NCBI RefSeq assembly: GCF_009730915.1
Contig: NC_052475.1
Location: forward strand, 24,427,016 to 24,491,015
Length of the DNA stretch: 64,000 bases
From: Dioscorea cayenensis subsp. rotundata
Lineage: Eukaryota; Streptophyta; Magnoliopsida; Dioscoreales; Dioscoreaceae
Direction: 5' to 3'
Shown here piece after piece: positions 37,598-49,838 of the stretch. Position numbers and translations under genes: made by a program. Below the pieces are notes generated by a model, which saw only the letters and a program-made list of their open reading frames with translations, was not told the origin of the DNA and did not search any database. Every line of letters starts with the position of its first letter. Position 1 is the stretch's first letter.

Positions 37598-37975
37598 GCA
37601 GAGGATGATGCCAAATCTTAAGGGGTGCTCTTGGAACCATCCAATCACAGTGAGATGATGTGATCCATCATGCCTTGGGATTATCACCCTCTTTCCACAT
37701 CCAAGAAAGGGCTTTGGAGGTTTTTGGCCTTAAGTTATAGGCCCTTGGGAAGGAAAAGGGAACATACCCTATATGTTTGCCACGTGGGATATGCAATAAA
37801 CGCTAATCTTCCTCACTTTCATATACAATGAAATCCACGCTCTGATAAGCGTGGAATCTTGGAATTCCAACTCACCTTTTGAACAAAAAAGATATCACCT
37901 TTTCCACATTACTGAAATAAATAAGAGCTGTTCATATTATATGAATATATATATATATATATATTTTTTTTTTTT
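37598..37975. other. Intergenic spacer before the MULE candidate
   Basis: No gene seen. It holds a CACGTG at 37781-37786 and a perfect 8-bp-stem inverted repeat TCCACGCT/AGCGTGGA (37834-37841 and 37848-37855, 6-base loop), then a (TA)n tract and a T run. Confidence 0.5.
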
Positions 37976-38038
37976 CAGAAAGTACCCAAAAATCCCTGGA
38001 AAGTTTATATAATCTCATTTAATCCCCTAAAGTATTGA

Positions 38039-38784
38039 GGGTCCGTTTGGTTAGAGGGAATGGGAATATGGAGATGGGGAAGGGGAAGGGGATGGGGAAG
38101 GGGATGGGAATATAAATAGGAAAAGGGGATTGGGGATGGGAACAAAAGTAATGTTTGGTTGGAGGAGATGGTGATAGGAATAGGATAGAGAATAAGAGAA
38201 AATTTTAGTAAAATTACTTTTTTTTACCCTTTAATATTTTAATTAAATTATATATCTTGTAGAAAAACAATTATTATTAAATAGCTTCAATTTCTATAAA
38301 AATTAAAAATGAGTTATTTATTTTTCTAAATAAATTTTTAAAAATTTATACATTTTAATTGATGAATATAATTTGATTTTTTTATTTAAAAATAAATAAA
38401 TATCCAAATTTAATTATTTTTTTAAATCACTAAATATAAATAATTCTAATATTTTTAAAAAAATAAATACAATGTATAACATGTCATTTCTTAATTTTTC
38501 AGTCTAATACAATGTAAATATAAAAAAATACAATGTATAAATACAATGTAAATCATTAAAAATTTAAACAAATATAATATTATGAGGGGTAAAAAGAGTC
38601 ATTACCTCATCAAGGCATGCTCAATCCCCCAAAAATGAGGGGATGAGCATGAAGGGTTTGAGGGCATGCACTCCCCCTCATTCCCTTCCCATGCCCTTTG
38701 GTGCATGCCCAAACATGGGCATGCACATGCCACAAGGGTTGATCCCCAATCCTTGGGGATCAATCCTTGCATCCAAACATACCC
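38039..38784. mobile_element. Tourist-like (PIF/Harbinger) non-autonomous element
   Basis: A 746-bp stretch begins GGGTCCGTTTGGTT and ends ATCCAAACATACCC, whose reverse complement is GGGTATGTTTGGAT. These are imperfect terminal inverted repeats of the Tourist type. TGA flanks both sides (38036-38038 and 38785-38787), a 3-bp target duplication as PIF/Harbinger makes. There is no coding capacity. The left arm is G-rich (five GGGG runs at 38076-38103), and the right arm contains two perfect hairpins (38701-38726 and 38739-38763). Confidence 0.6.
38076..38108 (+). other. Potential G-quadruplex motif
   Basis: Five GGGG runs separated by two bases each (38076-38079, 38082-38085, 38088-38091, 38094-38097, 38100-38103), then GGG at 38106-38108. 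This exceeds the usual G3+N1-7 rule, with very short loops. Confidence 0.7.
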
Positions 38785-38922
38785 TGAGTTTCTTCACCGG
38801 TCTCTTTTTTTTCTTTTATTTATTTTTCAGCCCATCAATAGTTGACGGAGTAAATGGAGGTGCTAAAATTTTTGTGAAATTACGCTAATACCTTTGAGAG
38901 AAAACGTTTGAGAAATAACCCA

Positions 38923-38944
38923 TCATTTCAACCGGTTGAAATGA
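38923..38944. repeat. Perfect 22-bp palindrome
   Basis: TCATTTCAACC followed directly by its reverse complement GGTTGAAATGA, no loop. It lies within the presumed left part of the MULE. A (ATT)n microsatellite follows at about 39030-39057. Confidence 0.75.
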
Positions 38945-39027
38945 CATTACTTTTTTCCTTGGAACCGCTGGCAAAGACAATTGGCGTGTGAAGTCATTGA
39001 GATATAGATTGAAACCAAGTTTGAATA

Positions 39028-39058
<31 letters not shown>

Positions 39059-39829
39059 CTTGTTAAAAATTGAATTTGAAACATTAATTTTTTTTATTTT
39101 GAAGATAATAAATTAAAATTTTTTTTTTTTCTAAATTTATAGTATTTTAATTTTGTTTAAAGATTAAGGTAGTTTTAAATAATATTTAATTATTATTTTA
39201 TAAGTAATTAATGGAATTGTTTTTAAGTTGGTTAATAAAACTTATTTTATTTTATAAGAATACAAATCCCTTTTAATAATCTATTCCAATTTCTTTACTT
39301 CTGTCTTGTTATGCTACCTTGTTTTGTTATAATTTTTTATTAATGAAATTATGATTTATTCAATTTCATAAAAAAAATTCATTGCATATCTAATTAGACC
39401 GTTATTAAAAAAATCCAAAAAATATATTAAGTTTTTTTACAATTTTGAAGAATTATTGAATTATTGAATTTGTAAATTTGGTTTTAGTTTTTTATAATTT
39501 TGAAAAATTAGTCCATGCAATATATATATACATGTTTACTAATTTTTTAAATTAAACTTTTCTTAATTTTACTGGTGTGTTATATACATGATAGAAGAGA
39601 CAGTGGTAGACTTAAACGCCGAACCTAAGATAAATCTGTAGGGTTCTGACATCAGTACGTAATATAAACATTAACATTACAAGAACTTCAGTATCCATAT
39701 TATTATTTGTCATTTTTTTTGTTGTTTATAAATGACTAATATTGTTGTTTATAATTACAAAATCAGTTGTAAATTTGAAATGCACTCAACAAATGATGCA
39801 CATCAAATGGAATGTTAAACATGTAAATA

Positions 39830-41270
39830 TGGAGAATACACATGAAACATAAATAATACACACCAAATAAAAATAATATATACACAGAAAACAAAACTAC
39901 TACACACTCAATAGAAATAATACACACAAAATGAAATTACTACACACAAGATGAAAACAATACACAGGAAAGAAAATTAAAACACAAGTACAAAATCAAC
40001 TACATAACAACATCAAAACATACACAGTTCGTGACATTTTAAGTGTGCACGTGAAAGGGTGCGTCATTATCCTAATCATCTCGTTCTATGAGATGACGAA
40101 CAGTGTGAAAAAACCATGATTCGGACAGTCACCTCATATAATGTGTTACGTGGAGACGAGTTTCATAAAGGCGGCGTCTATATGCCCGCTATTGAAATCA
40201 CTCAAAGGAAAATAGGGAAATGTGTTATCTTTCTAATTTTGTGTAATGAGTTGTTTTATGTGTATTGTAATACTTTAATGTGTATAATACCCAATATCTG
40301 TGTAATATATAAGCTTCATGTGTAGATTCCTTGCTTCCTGTGTATATTCCTAGCATCCTGTGTAGAATCCTTGCTTCTTGTTTATAAAATGTAATTAATG
40401 TATAGTGTTTCATTTTATGTGTATATTATAGATTAATTGTGTATGATACGCTGACGATATTATATTTGTTGTGTGTTTGCTTGCTTTGTAGTTCTTCGAA
40501 CTTGTATCACAAAAAGAATTGTTGACAGTTAGGCTTGTGACTCTATTCGCTTCCTTTAAGACTTCCTGGCCGTTTCTTTGATATTGGTGGCCGAAGTCGT
40601 AGTTGACGGTTGTCGTCAGATGGTTTGTCACTGTCAGGAACAGGGGATGTTGCATTTGCATACGCCCGACGATATCATTCCACTGTGAAGTAATCATCAA
40701 CATAAGAATGGACATTCGTGTATGTTTGCATAATCGCTACTCATGCATACTTGCACGATAGGTCATGTATTTCCCACCTTCTACATGAACAGCTATGAGA
40801 CTGGAGGCTGACTGCGCTGTTGTTATTGTCATTCCTGAGCAGCGCACCTTATAGTCACCCGAAGTTTGTCATTTTTTTATAAATGTAAAGTCAAAATTTT
40901 TCCTTATAGTTATGCTTTGCAGGCAATCTTTAAAGTGGTCTGCATTCTCAAACCATTGGCCTACTTGTATAGTGAAACCATCATGTGTATCAATTGACCT
41001 GACAATATTGCACGCCCCGGAAGAATTATGTTGGGAGAAAAAACTATCACCATTGGGGTTGACGCTGTCTGACAACGATTCTCTGCGGTAAAAAAAATAC
41101 ACACAATTTAAAGTATACACAGGAAACATATATTATACACAAGAAACAAAAATTATACATAGGAAACACATATTATACACGGGAAATCAGAATAAGATAC
41201 ATGAATCTTATATTATATACATGAAACATTTTTAATACAGTAAGATATATTAATACACATGATATATTAA
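39830..41270. repeat. Degenerate TACACA-rich short repeats
   Basis: Runs of imperfect units of the form AATACACANGAAACA occur at about 39830-39990 and 41098-41235. Reverse-complement forms (TTCCTGTGTAT-like) lie at about 40320-40385. They flank the transposase remnants and are probably internal minisatellite-like repeats of the element. Confidence 0.5.
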
Positions 41271-41583
41271 CAAAAAAAAACACATAAACGATAAGTAACT
41301 AGGAAAATCAGTGATTGTAGTATTACAATGGGATCAAGGAGGCCGAGTTTCCATCTGCAGAGACACTGACATCCTCGATGATGATGTCCACAACAAATTT
41401 ATTGAAACTATGGTATATACGACACATACGTTGAAAATCAGCGTCAGACTCAATTGGGCAAAGCGTTTTGTATGCGTCAGGCATTACGAGCTTCACTTTA
41501 ACTTGAGAAACATCTACGGCCCAACGAGCACATATCTCACCCATGACTGACTCCCATGAACTTAAAACGGTGAATTGAAGCAC
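40850..41583 (-). pseudogene. MULE transposase N-terminal remnants
   Basis: Two minus-strand pieces look like MuDR-type transposase. At 41323-41583 is a piece with MPDAYKTLCPIESDADFQRM, like the PB1-like N-terminal part of plant MULE proteins. At about 40869-41060 is FTIQVGQWFENADHFKDCLQ followed by SITIRKNFDFTFIKK, matching the MuDR DNA-binding domain (DBD_Tnp_Mut). Translation beyond about 40868 continues with RVTIRCAAQE-like residues in a broken frame. No DDE catalytic domain is recognisable, so this is a decayed fragment. Confidence 0.6.
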
Positions 41584-41699
41584 ATGTCCTTCACACTTGT
41601 ATCACGCCACGGCGGAAAATGTTTCTATTGTTACCGATGCCTACATGGAATTCCAAAAATGACAAAAGTGATTAAGCTTCGTATATTACAGATGCAAAA

Positions 41700-41940
41700 G
41701 CGTGCTTAATTGGACTCAACAATAAGAAGAAGAAAACAAGATAAAGACAACAAGATGAGCAAGATGACGAAGACGAAGGTTAAGAAGATGAAGTTGATGA
41801 AGAGCAGATGAAGAAAATGATGTAAAAGAAGGAGAACAACATGAACAAGATGAAGAAGAACAACAACAAGAAAAGGAAGAAAAAGATGCCGAAGATGAAG
41901 AATAACAACAACAACAGGAGTAACAGCAGCTTACGTATAA
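41700..41940 (+). repeat. Purine-rich GAAGATGAA-type low-complexity tract
   Basis: About 240 bp rich in AAGAAGATGAA-type units, with stops in the frames I read. Similar acidic-repeat tracts occur inside MULE coding regions, so it may be decayed element sequence. Confidence 0.45.
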
Positions 41941-42358
41941 ATATCTTCACTCCAACCTGCTAACTAAACAAGGTGGGAGACGAAGTTGAAGCTTCGGCAA
42001 CCTAATCAAGATGAACAAGCACAACTTCAAAAACAATGGCAACGTTGAGAAGGAGTGAAATATCATCTTTTCTCTGACAAGGAAGCTTCATTGGAATATT
42101 TGGTTATACTTTACATTAAATGTGATGTGACTTGGAGGTAAACTTTTTGTTTTTTTTTCATCTCACATTGTTACATGGGCATTTGAATCATTTTACCTCC
42201 ACTTAACTGATGGAACTAACAGCAAGGGTTGAAAAGAACATGGCTAAAAAAAGAAGGGATCTAATGGGAAACAAAATTGTCAAGGACTGCAGTGAAAGTT
42301 TGAAACAATACAAGGACTTTTAGGTAATTTTCCCTATTTTTTTTTGTTTGACCCTTTG

Positions 42359-42712
42359 GGCATATAGGTGAAAGGATGCAATTAAACATGATATTTAACA
42401 TGTAATCTCATCTCCAAGATTTAACATTTATTAGTCTCAAAGTTCTACAGTGTATTCTTTTGGTCAAGAAAAATTGTAAGGAAAACTATAATAAAAGGGC
42501 TTCCATTGTGTCATTTTATGTACTGTGGCACATAGGTAAAGGAATGCAATTAAATATGATAATTAACTATGTATCCTCAAATGACATGAGAAAAAATAAC
42601 AGTTGGATACCTTCTTAAGTTTAATATAAACCTTAAAAGTCCTACATTGTCAAGAGAAACTGCAAAGGAAAAACTAATAGAAAGGGACTTTTGTTCTGTC
42701 ATTTTACGCTGA
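42359..42712 (+). repeat. Diverged tandem duplication, about 170-bp unit
   Basis: Unit 1 starts GGCATATAGGTGAAAGGATG (42359). Unit 2 starts GGCACATAGGTAAAGGAATG (42529). Both continue with GCAATTAAAyATGATA and end with a GTCATTTTA segment. The copies have drifted with small indels. Confidence 0.65.
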
Positions 42713-44042
42713 ATGAATACAACCACAGTTACACCAAAAACAATAAATTCAATGCTGGCTTGAAAGCAAAAGCACAAAAGAAAGTAAAGTGGGGTGGAAA
42801 TTGCAAGTAATAGACAGCAAGACAGCACAACAGAATTTTGGTTGAAGTTGAACTCCAATGGGAGAAGAGTTCCTTCAGAAAAAACACATAAGAAATTGAC
42901 AATCAGTTCTGGGACATCAAAGCCATGAGACAAAATCAAAACGTGAGGTATATTTCGGTACACTCCCCCTAGACCTTCTATGTTGCATCATTGTCCGAGT
43001 CATAACACTTTAAAACCCTAATTATATTTTTTTTAAAGAGTATTGACTTGAAACTTCAGTTAGAGACGCGGAAAGAAATGTTATGGCTTACAGTAGCAGC
43101 AGCCCATAGACTCATTGAATAAAATATTTTAGCAGTTTTTTTAAACAATCTGGTCCAACCTACTCATTAACAGTTCTGTTACCGGAATGTATAATATTAT
43201 GTCACTTTGACCTAAACTTCCTAACATGGTACAGTAAGCTATTATTGTATGAATAAGTACATAATGTTCACCAACATAAATACAGTAAGCTGATCAGTGT
43301 TCTTCTGCTTTCCATGTTAGATGAACATATTCGGAATAGGTTTCCAGGTATGGTTACATCAATTCCTAACATATCAAACTAAATATATGTGTAATATAAT
43401 TACAAAGTAATAAGAAAGCTAACAAGAGGAATGTGTAGAAAAAACATGCCACCATACCCTCTTGAACGTTGTCACATAGAGATAAAATTGGCAACGACAA
43501 ATGAAGGAAAATAAATGAATTGAAGTGGATGGTTTAGGTGACCAACTGTAGAATTTCATACTTGCTCTTAAATGGCTCTCTTATCATGTTCAATCTCAAA
43601 AGTATGACTAATGTCACTGGTATTTATGGAACAACAAGCAACTGGATAATAAAAAACAGATAAATTGACCGGAAATTGAAAGAAAGGAACCAGATTCATG
43701 CGTGGAATTGAATTTGTGGATTCTTCTTGACCAGTATAAACATCAGGAAAGAAACCCTCTTTCAATAGACATATACGTAATATAAAAGAAGATTTTTATT
43801 CAGATTTACATGTTGATATAATCATCATATTACATTATATTTGGTAATAGGATGTATGATGTAAACAAAGAGAATGATAGTGAACAGAAATGGCTCTTAT
43901 TCTATAATATTACCTTGATGAACTAGTGCACATTATTTTGATTTGCTCCAAAGCCAAAACTAGAGATCCTTGATGAACGAACTAGTGCGCAATATTTTGA
44001 TTTTGCTGCAAAGCCAAAACTAGAGATTTTCCATCCAAAGCA
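42713..44042. other. Intergenic, PMI 3' side
   Basis: No gene seen. The last part holds a short tandem duplication of the PMI 3' flank (listed separately). Confidence 0.5.
43916..44031 (+). repeat. 55-60-bp tandem duplication in the PMI 3' flank
   Basis: TTGATGAACTAGTGCACATT... (43916-43970) and TTGATGAACGAACTAGTGCGCAA... (from 43971) both run to CAAAGCCAAAACTAGAGAT. The repeat ends about 11 bp from the PMI stop codon, so it is probably inside its 3' UTR. Confidence 0.7.
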
Positions 44043-47000
44043 TTAATCAAAGAATCTACTGTTCACTCCAGCTCTGTAGAGTTGCAGTTCTCCAGAAACA
44101 CCAGCACTGAACTTTATTTCATTTTTGGCAGGGACAAAGAATGCATTTCCCTCCATGATCATCTCTCCAGCAGTTGAAGAGGACATCTGCATACTGCCTT
44201 GCCCAGCCACCACAATAAAAATTGATGGGCCTGGGACAGCAGGAAACTCCAGAGACTCTGCTGGAGGCAGTGAAATACGGTCAACCTCAAATTCATCAAA
44301 TGGAGGAGTATACCTCGATACATGATCATTCAAGGGAATCCCTTGCAGAACCTCAGGAAACCCCTGCATGGTCACATTACAGGAGTGAGAGTTCTGTCAT
44401 AATGGATCACTAGAACTAGGATACATATTACTTTTCAGTAAGCTTCTGACACCTTCATCCAACTTTTAATTGGGTCATTGCATTAAAAACCCAGCAATCA
44501 GCTAGTCTAAAAGAACATAAATTTATTTGATCCAACTATCACACAAATGTCTAGGATAACTCTCGGTTTTGTTGAAAATATGTTCAGAAATTCAGGTATG
44601 AGCAACAGAGAGTAATGTTAACATTAACAACGCAACCCAGTGTACTTTTAAAGGTCAGTCATATGAAAAAGATAAAGTTCATATAATATACTTATCTATG
44701 GCAATGTCGCATACAATGACAACTAAAGACAATAAAATAGAAACTTCGCAGAAGATAGCATACTGTTCTAATTCTACAAGGATAGCATAGAAGTCATTTA
44801 ATTTACAAGTCTCTAAAGATTTCAGTAAATTTTACCAGTGGGGGAAGAAGACACTAACCTGCTTGTATGTAAGCATGGAGCAAAGAGTATGAACATCCTT
44901 ATATTTAGGAGTCAGGCCAGCACGTACAACATTGTCTGATGTCGCCATACATTCAATGCATTCACCAGAAATATAAGCATGAGGTTCATTAGCACCAATA
45001 GACAAAGCTTCACCTGGGATGAGTTTTACATAATTAAAGAAGAAGGCTGATATAACTCCAATGTCGCTTGGATATTGCTTCTCTAACTGCAGCGCTAGTT
45101 GTTCTTTCTCTGTTAGGATCCTATCCTGTGATGGCCAAAAACAGTATTAATCCCATCAATTTCAAATAACCAACATCAAACTAGAACATTTGATGAATTA
45201 CTACACTTACAAGAAACAACATACAAGATAGCTTGAACTTAAGAATTACCAAGAAAAGATGACTTCATATTCTTTTAACAGCAGTACATCTCTAAGATAG
45301 ATATTTAAAGTTGGTGCTTTACATTAATCAACTCTCTGTATGATTACATTACCTGGTATGATGGCTTCTCACGCAATTCTTTCCTTAATATGAATAAGCA
45401 TTATGTGAACATTGGTACCTTTACAGAAACCAGGCAATCCATTTTTGCAGCTTATTGAAATTGTACTTCATTGGATTTTTCTTTATTTCTTTTATTCAAT
45501 TATTGAGCCAAATAAATTTATGAGTTCAAAAGTTTGCATTCCCTTTTAGCAAACCAGGATTTCAAAACAATTGCAGAGAGATAGAAGATACAAACTTAAA
45601 TTCTTAAAGCAGTTCTTGATGTTTCATGATGAATTTCATATGTTTATTGTCTAACAATGTGGGAATGACAGCTAGGTTCCTGGTCAAACAAACAATTGCT
45701 GGACACCATTAACAAAAGCAAGGATTCTCGCATACTAGTCAATTGAGCAAACCATTAAAAAAAAACCTGAAGATCTATGTACCTTATTTTCTGCATTCAA
45801 ACGGTGCATCAATTTAGACACGTGCTCAGAAACCGTCTCCTGGCTTGCCAACATCAGCTTTGTGTAAATTGACTGTAAAGCAATTTTTATTTCCTCACAT
45901 GCATCTGTCTCTTTGAGAGTCATAATCCTGTCTACATGCTCATCACCAACAATCTCTCCAATCTCTGGAACACTAGTAAGAACATCCTTAAGCTCCTGCA
46001 GGAGAAAAAAGGGACGAACATTAGTGTCACTGCCTAAAAACTACACTTCATAGCATCTGACCTTCAATTTCGGACTAACAAATTCCGTTTGTAAAGATGA
46101 AATATGGAATTCATCTTTATGCTTACACATACAGGATGCCATTAAACATCATAAGGGTATACTAATTGAGTACAGTATGTGGATGGACAAGTGGAATAAG
46201 AAAAAAAAATATTCAAAACAGCAACCACATAGTTTTTGTTGTAAACGATTAAGCACAATAAGGGAATACCGTGTATGTGAATTGAGGGTAAGAAAAAATA
46301 AATAAATTCAAAAACTGCAACCATTTAATTCTTGTTGTATATTATGTATATGCCTCAGTATCTCTGCAACCAGGCATGCTTAAAGGGGTTCATATGCACC
46401 ACAGATATAAATTTGCATTGAAGAATGCAAGTCTTTGCAGTCCTAGCAAATAAAATAGAGCAACTCATGAATGATAAACTTTTTAGCAAGGAACTTCATT
46501 AATTGCTTATTTATAGAAAGTATGATTATGACCATCAAAGCCTGAATTTTCAGTGTGCTAAAAGACTGAACAGCTTTCGCAGCCATCAAATATGGCCAAA
46601 ATGTCTCATTTTACTTCTTCTTCCTTAATATTCTCTTGGGCAAAATCCTCTGCCAGGACCAGGAACCAATGCCAGAGCCCAACAAACTTAGATGTTTGAG
46701 ATTGGACACCCTGCTCCAGAAGCATCTTGCTTACGAAGTGGTTAATAAAAAATTACTTGGCTAAAAGCCCATCTAGTTGACCTCCCTTTCCGCAATCCAA
46801 GCAAACAAATGCAAGCGTTACACCCCATAAAATCACTTTTTTTTTTTTTCTTTTCGTTACTTCTAAAACTAGCAGTCAGTCAATCCTAGTTATTGCCATC
46901 CACTCAATTACAACAAGTTTTCTACAATAACAAGATTGATCAAATCATCCACCTTTACTTGAATCATACTCTTATGCCCTTACATTCACGTTCTAGATTC

Positions 47001-47752
47001 ATACAGATGATAAGCAACATTATCTCAAACTGTCACAGAGAAGAAGCCACACAGTATTGAGTGATAATGAACTAACAAGGAATCCAAAGGAGCACATAAC
47101 CAGTCCAATTATCTCAAAATGAATCAATTTGGATTAAAAATAGAAGCAACAACTACAAGTACTGAAGAAAATTTTACCTCTAAGCTGACAAAGCCACAGA
47201 GGGCTTTAAACTCTGATAGCGCGATCGCCATCTCAGGCTTATGATTAGAATCCTTGTACACATTCGGCCGCATCTTATGCAGCACCTCCGCCAACTCCTT
47301 ATCCGGATGCGCCTGTATCGACAGCGCCTTCGAGACCGACAAAACCTAAAACCCACAACAATCTCATACTGCCAAATCAAATCAATCCAGCTAAAAATCC
47401 CCATCCTAACAAACATAGATTCCTTGAACCACCACAAAACCTTGAACAAGAACGGCAGGTCATCTCTCCACCGCTTCGTGACTTCAGACCCAAGGACGGC
47501 GCTGGGGTTTTGGAGAATCCAGTCCTTCAATGGCACAACCCCATCCGAGTCGGAGTCATCAGGGAATAAGAAGGAGGGGCCAGAGGGATGAGTACCGATC
47601 CAGAGCTCGGCAAAGGGGAGGGAGAGGTCGATGGGGGAGTTGGGGTCATTGAGGGAGAAGAGGCGGGCGACGGCCGCTTCCTCACCGGTGCGACCCCAGT
47701 CATAGTTCTGGACGGCGACACGGAGGCGACGAGGCTTGACAGTGGTCTCCAT
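44043..47752 (-). CDS. PMI: Mannose-6-phosphate isomerase, type I (426 aa)
   Basis: Five exons join in phase: 47441-47752, 47178-47345, 45783-45995, 44859-45125, 44043-44363 (1281 nt). The enzyme interconverts fructose-6-phosphate and mannose-6-phosphate in the cytosol, the entry to GDP-mannose, ascorbate and glycan synthesis. The zinc ligands of type I PMI are visible: Gln115 and His117 in SIQAHPDKE, Glu142 in HKPEMAIAL, His280 in [11 protein letters not shown]. The catalytic region [10 protein letters not shown] follows. The N-terminus [20 protein letters not shown] gives the family's usual start; an upstream in-frame ATG at 47908 would add a low-complexity stretch and was rejected. Length matches plant PMI1/PMI2. 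Intron 2 is 1182 bp. Confidence 0.96.
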
Positions 47753-49838
47753 TGATGCCACCAAGGTGAAGGAGAAGGAGAAGGAGGAGGAGGAGTGCCA
47801 TGAAAGTCGATAAGAGTGAGGGTTTTTAACGAAGAAGAAGAGGGACAGGGACAAGAGATGCAGTGGAGCATTAGTTGGCTCACCGCCCTCGCCGCGCCTT
47901 GGCTTCATCTTGGAATGGGAAACGGCTTTTGTGAAACGGGAAACGATGTCATGATTTTTTTTTATAAAAAAACTTTTTTTAATGGTAAATATCTTTTTTT
48001 TAAAAAATTTAATTGCTTTGAGAATGCTATATTAATATGTTTTTTAAAAAAAAAAAAATAGTTAGTGGATTCTTACGGGAAAGGAGTATTTTTGGGAAAC
48101 GCATTTTTAGGTTAGAAGGGTACGGTGTAGTTAAGAGAAGGAACAGAAGAGCCCGCGTTTTAACGAAAGGCACGTCTTTTTTTGGTGCAGTACTATTTTA
48201 GGCCCCTAGAGATTGAGAATATTACGAAATGGCCGTTTTATCCACTGAATTGACGGTTATGATTAAGATGTGATTTCAATGTACGGCAGGGATGTGTTTG
48301 ACGATATATATATATTTAATCAAATTATCGTGACTCCAGCATTGATCTCCTCATCACGAAAAGTGGATTTCAGTCTAATTACGTCGAACTCTTCAACAAA
48401 CCAATCAAAATCACCACCGAAGCATTACTTGTGTAGTTAATTATTTCCTTAATCTAAGTGACAACTGGGATGCTTGCACTAATTGAACTGAATTCCTTTG
48501 ATCCTACTGTGCTGTTTGGTTAACAGTAATGTAGATAAATTACCACATATATTATCATGTTTGACATTACATCAATGATAATCTGAATAATAATATCACA
48601 TTACTAATTTATAAATATTATCAAAAAAATTAGTAATCCTATTATCACCAATTTTAATGTCTATTTTGGATTACCGTGATAATCTTATAACTTTTTATAT
48701 TTTAGCAAATTGATTACTATGATAACCAAACACGGCAATAAACTATTCCCAAGAGTTTCCAATCAAACATAGTTATATAAAATTACCGTAATATTCTCAT
48801 TCATATAACATTCTCACTCATATTATCATGGTAATCTCGTTATGTAATAATATGTCATTATCACAAACCAAATGACCATGCACACCTCAAGGACACAAGT
48901 TTGTATCATGTTTTTCACAAAAAGCATGTATAGTGGCCATACAGTGAGAATGAAAGAAAAGGCCAATGATAAATAATGCACGTTAAGCATGTGTCACGTT
49001 ACCCAGAGACAAAAGAAGGCTATAGGCAAGGAGCATGACTTTGGATCATAAAGCATCAGACATGTGTTGATGTTTTAGGTGTAAAGGGGCTCAATTATGT
49101 TTGTTTCCATTGATATTGTCCTGCATTGCAGCCTATGTGCTTTGTTTGGATCCGAATCATCAGCAGAGAATCCAAGGAGACCTGTAACTTGTAAAACATC
49201 AAACAAATGAAAAAAATGCAGTTTATTATAAGTCACAGTATTGTTCTGTTGAACTTCATGTTGTAAGAGTTTGTAAATCTAGTTTTTGCTGAATCTGATA
49301 AGACTTCAGAGAACTCATGCATTTCATCTAAATTTAGAATAGCATTTGCATCTTTTCTGTATTCCAAAATGAAGAGCGAAAAACATGAATTTACCACTCT
49401 TCGATTTTATTTTATTCTAATTTCGTATCATGCCTGTATAGATACAGATCATTGTGATTGTTTAAGAGTTTCTAGAATATCGAAATAATTTTGTTTTCTA
49501 AGTCAATCGATTTTATTCGATGATGATGTAGTCTATTTTATCAACATCTCTTACTCAAATGCTCATAGTGAAGAAACAAAATACCGGTGGTACGCCATTA
49601 TATTTTTGACAAAATTTATACCATTGAATGTAACAGACTTCTACAAAACAGTATCCATATTTACACATCAACATCGAAATGACAACAGTATGAATGTAAG
49701 CAAAAGTTCAATACGAGAAAATGTAAAAATGAGAAAACAAATCAACTAACTCTTCAAGATCACAGGTTGGAAACACAGTGAATGAAGCAAAGCCTAACAA
49801 GTGTCCATGATTCAAAGAGAAGCAAACCAAAAAAAAGA
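47753..49838. other. PMI promoter and intergenic region
   Basis: GA-rich PMI leader, T/A runs, then AT-rich intergenic sequence with one MITE candidate (listed separately). No gene that I can support. Confidence 0.5.
48511..48885. mobile_element. MITE candidate, AT-rich
   Basis: About 375 bp with imperfect inverted ends: TGCTGTTTGGTTAACAGTAATG at the left, and at the right a segment whose reverse complement reads TGGTCATTTGGTTTGTGATAATG. Internal ATTACCGTGATAATC-type repeats occur. No clear target duplication was found, so the superfamily is open. Confidence 0.35.

Larger units (their letters stand above)
37976..42334 (-). mobile_element. Candidate Mutator-like element (MULE) with MuDR-type remnants
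   Basis: The left end (GAAAGTACCCAAAAATCC, then ...GACGGAGTAAATGGAGGTG near 38844-38862) and the reverse complement of the right end (GAAAATTACCTAAAAGTCC, then ...TCAGTTAAGTGGAGGTAAAA) look like long, diverged terminal inverted repeats. Between them lie minus-strand MULE protein remnants (listed separately). Poly(T) on both sides prevents a clear 9-bp target duplication. The coding remains are short and interrupted, so the element is dead. A Tourist-like MITE splits its left terminal repeat. The limits are inferred by eye and need an alignment. Confidence 0.4.

Noticed and set aside
39830-41270. Short repeats considered as a CRISPR-like array
   Set aside because: Units are degenerate and without constant spacers, and this is a plant nuclear sequence.
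47753-47908. N-terminal extension of PMI from the ATG at 47908
   Set aside because: Low-complexity GA-rich leader; [20 protein letters not shown] at 47752 is the expected family start.
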